The notes under the pieces: generated by a model
Databases searched by the model: none
Seen by the model: the letters and a program-made list of their open reading frames with translations, nothing else
What the model was told of the DNA's origin: nothing
Source: an uncultured Eubacteriales bacterium
GTDB lineage: Bacteria; Bacillota; Clostridia; Oscillospirales; Ruminococcaceae
Direction of reading: 5' to 3'
Assembly: GCA_902493155.1 (NCBI GenBank)
Contig: CABUOE010000045.1
Location: 1-14,162 of the forward strand
Length of the DNA stretch: 14,162 nt
Shown: piece after piece, positions 12,974 through 14,162 of the stretch
How the letters are laid out: each line of letters begins with the position of its first letter
Numbering within the stretch: position 1 is the first letter of the stretch
Position numbers and translations under genes: made by a program

Positions 12974-14162
12974 TTATCTCTTTACGATGGCGCCGAATTT
13001 ACATTTTTCGATGCAGGCGCCGCACTTGATACATTTATCCTGATTGACCACATGAGGATTCTTGACGGTTCCCTCGATGGCGCCCACCGGGCAATTTCTG
13101 GCACAGAGAGTACAGCCTTTACATTTATCCTCCAGGATGACGACCTGCATCAGGTGTTTACAAACGCCGGCAGGACATTTCTTGTCGACTACGTGGGCGA
13201 CATATTCGTCACGGAAATATTTGAGGGTGGACAAAACAGGGTTAGGAGCTGTCTGACCCAGGCCGCAGAGGGAGTTTGCCTTGATGTAGTAGCAGAGCTC
13301 TTCCATTTTGTCCAGGTCTTCCAGCGTTGCCTGGCCGCGGGTGATTTTGTCAAGCATCTCATAGAGGCGCTTGGTGCCGACGCGGCAGGGGGTACATTTT
13401 CCGCAGGACTCATCGACGGTGAATTCCAGGAAGAATTTCGCGATGTCGACCATACAGGTGTCTTCGTCCATGACGATGAGACCGCCGGAGCCCATCATAG
13501 ATCCGATCTCGATCAGATTGTCATAGTCGATCTTGATATCGAAGTGGGACTCTGGGATACATCCGCCGGAAGGACCGCCGGTCTGAGCAGCCTTAAATTT
13601 CTTTCCGTTGGGGATACCGCCGCCGATTTCCTCGACGACTTCCCGCAGGGTGGTACCCATGGGAACCTCAACAAGGCCGGTATTTTTGATTTTTCCACCC
13701 AGAGCGAAAACCTTGGTACCCTTGGATTTCTCGGTGCCGATGGAGCTGAACCACTCGGCGCCGTTTAAGATGATTCTCGGAATGTTGGCGTAGGTTTCCA
13801 CGTTGTTTAAAACAGTGGGTTTGCCGAACAGGCCCTTGACTGCCGGGAAGGGAGGACGGGGACGAGGCTCGCCGCGGTGGCCTTCGATGGAAGTCATCAA
13901 AGCGGTTTCCTCGCCGCAGACGAAGGCACCTGCGCCCAGACGAAGCTCCAAATCAAAGTCAAAACCGGAATCAAAGATATTTTTGCCCAGTAGGCCGTAT
14001 TCTCTCGCCTGACCGATGGCGATCTGAAGGCGTTTAACGGCGATGGGGTACTCGGCGCGGATGTAGATATAGCCCTGGTTAGCGCCGATGGCATAGCCTG
14101 CGATGGCCATTGCTTCGATGACGACATGAGGGTCGCCTTCCAGAACCGAACGGTCCATGAAA
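12974..14162 (-). CDS. hydB: NuoF-like NADH/FMN subunit of the [FeFe] hydrogenase (HydB/HndC), N-terminus cut by window edge
   Basis: Flavoprotein that carries FMN and exchanges electrons with NAD(H), passing them to HydA; in HydABC-type enzymes this subunit is the site of flavin-based bifurcation. The frame is open to the right edge. The 395 visible residues are about the last two thirds of a typical roughly 600-residue protein, so the N-terminal thioredoxin-like [2Fe-2S] domain and the first part of the NADH/FMN fold are missing. Visible: FMDRSVLEGDPH, the glycine-rich FMN/NADH stretch LGAGAFVCGEETAL, RPRPPFPA, the NuoF [4Fe-4S] site ESCGKCTPCRVG plus SLCGLGQTAPNP, and a C-terminal two-cluster ferredoxin domain (CKGCTLCARNCP, CIKCGACIEKCKFGAI). 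That added ferredoxin domain separates it from respiratory NuoF. The internal ATG at 14158 is not the start. A NuoE-like hydC is expected just outside the window. Confidence 0.95.
   Translation of the reverse strand, partial: FMDRSVLEGDPHVVIEAMAIAGYAIGANQGYIYIRAEYPIAVKRLQIAIGQAREYGLLGKNIFDSGFDFDLELRLGAGAFVCGEETALMTSIEGHRGEPRPRPPFPAVKGLFGKPTVLNNVETYANIPRIILNGAEWFSSIGTEKSKGTKVFALGGKIKNTGLVEVPMGTTLREVVEEIGGGIPNGKKFKAAQTGGPSGGCIPESHFDIKIDYDNLIEIGSMMGSGGLIVMDEDTCMVDIAKFFLEFTVDESCGKCTPCRVGTKRLYEMLDKITRGQATLEDLDKMEELCYYIKANSLCGLGQTAPNPVLSTLKYFRDEYVAHVVDKKCPAGVCKHLMQVVILEDKCKGCTLCARNCPVGAIEGTVKNPHVVNQDKCIKCGACIEKCKFGAIVKR

Noticed and set aside
13052..13768. Plus-strand frame of 238 codons opposite hydB
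   Set aside because: Antisense of cysteine-rich hydB coding sequence; no independent evidence.
1..14162. CRISPR arrays, tRNA/rRNA genes, insertion sequences
   Set aside because: No regularly spaced repeats, no cloverleaf with a T-loop consensus and no transposase-like frames were seen on either strand.

Overview
The window reads as chromosomal DNA of an anaerobic, fermentative Firmicute of the class Clostridia. The evidence is low-GC Gram-positive style signals (strong AGGAGG-type ribosome binding sites, sigma-A promoters with 17-bp spacers, GTG/TTG starts, hairpin-plus-T terminators), an EndoA-type MazF, a DegV protein, and an NADH-linked [FeFe] hydrogenase with a NuoF-like partner. Genus cannot be fixed from the sequence alone. 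I see no rRNA, tRNA, CRISPR array, insertion sequence or prophage gene.

Layout. (1) 1-1990, minus strand: the glycolytic pair pgk then tpiA; tpiA runs off the left edge. A clear promoter lies upstream of pgk and an intercistronic hairpin sits between the two genes. (2) 2044-3530, minus: trmL (tRNA wobble 2'-O-methyltransferase) then degV (fatty-acid-binding family), a two-gene unit with an extended -10 promoter. (3) 3691-4949, plus: a MacB/LolD-type ABC ATPase with no permease beside it, then a MazF/EndoA endoribonuclease with no antitoxin gene beside it. A perfect 18-bp-arm terminator separates mazF from the convergent nagA. (4) 5011-6147, minus: nagA, N-acetylglucosamine-6-phosphate deacetylase. 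(5) 6291-9924, plus, divergent from nagA: the most unusual part. A strong promoter overlapped by a perfect inverted repeat drives a 628-residue protein that joins a winged helix-turn-helix domain, a LicC-like nucleotidyltransferase domain and a LicA-like choline kinase domain. A BCCT-family transporter follows, with its start 2 nt past the stop of the first gene. Read together, this looks like a self-regulated cassette that imports choline (or a related amino-alcohol), phosphorylates it and activates it to the CDP form, for decorating a surface glycan or making a lipid headgroup. (6) 9925-10347: a compact fold-prone segment and a small HTH protein gene (minus). (7) 10562-11002, minus: an uncharacterised all-helical 146-residue protein. 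(8) 11216-14162, minus: hydA ([FeFe] hydrogenase catalytic subunit, 580 aa) preceded by hydB (NuoF-like FMN/NADH subunit, cut by the right edge), most likely the end of a HydCBA (NADH/ferredoxin) hydrogenase operon.

Most genes are ordinary housekeeping and fermentation genes. The wHTH-LicC-LicA fusion with its BCCT partner and the operator-like promoter is the system worth following up. Lesser leads are the structured segment at 9975-10053, the hydrogenase L1 motif reading TSCSPGW, and the solitary MazF and ABC ATPase. Start sites were chosen from ribosome binding sites and so differ from the longest reading frame for several genes.
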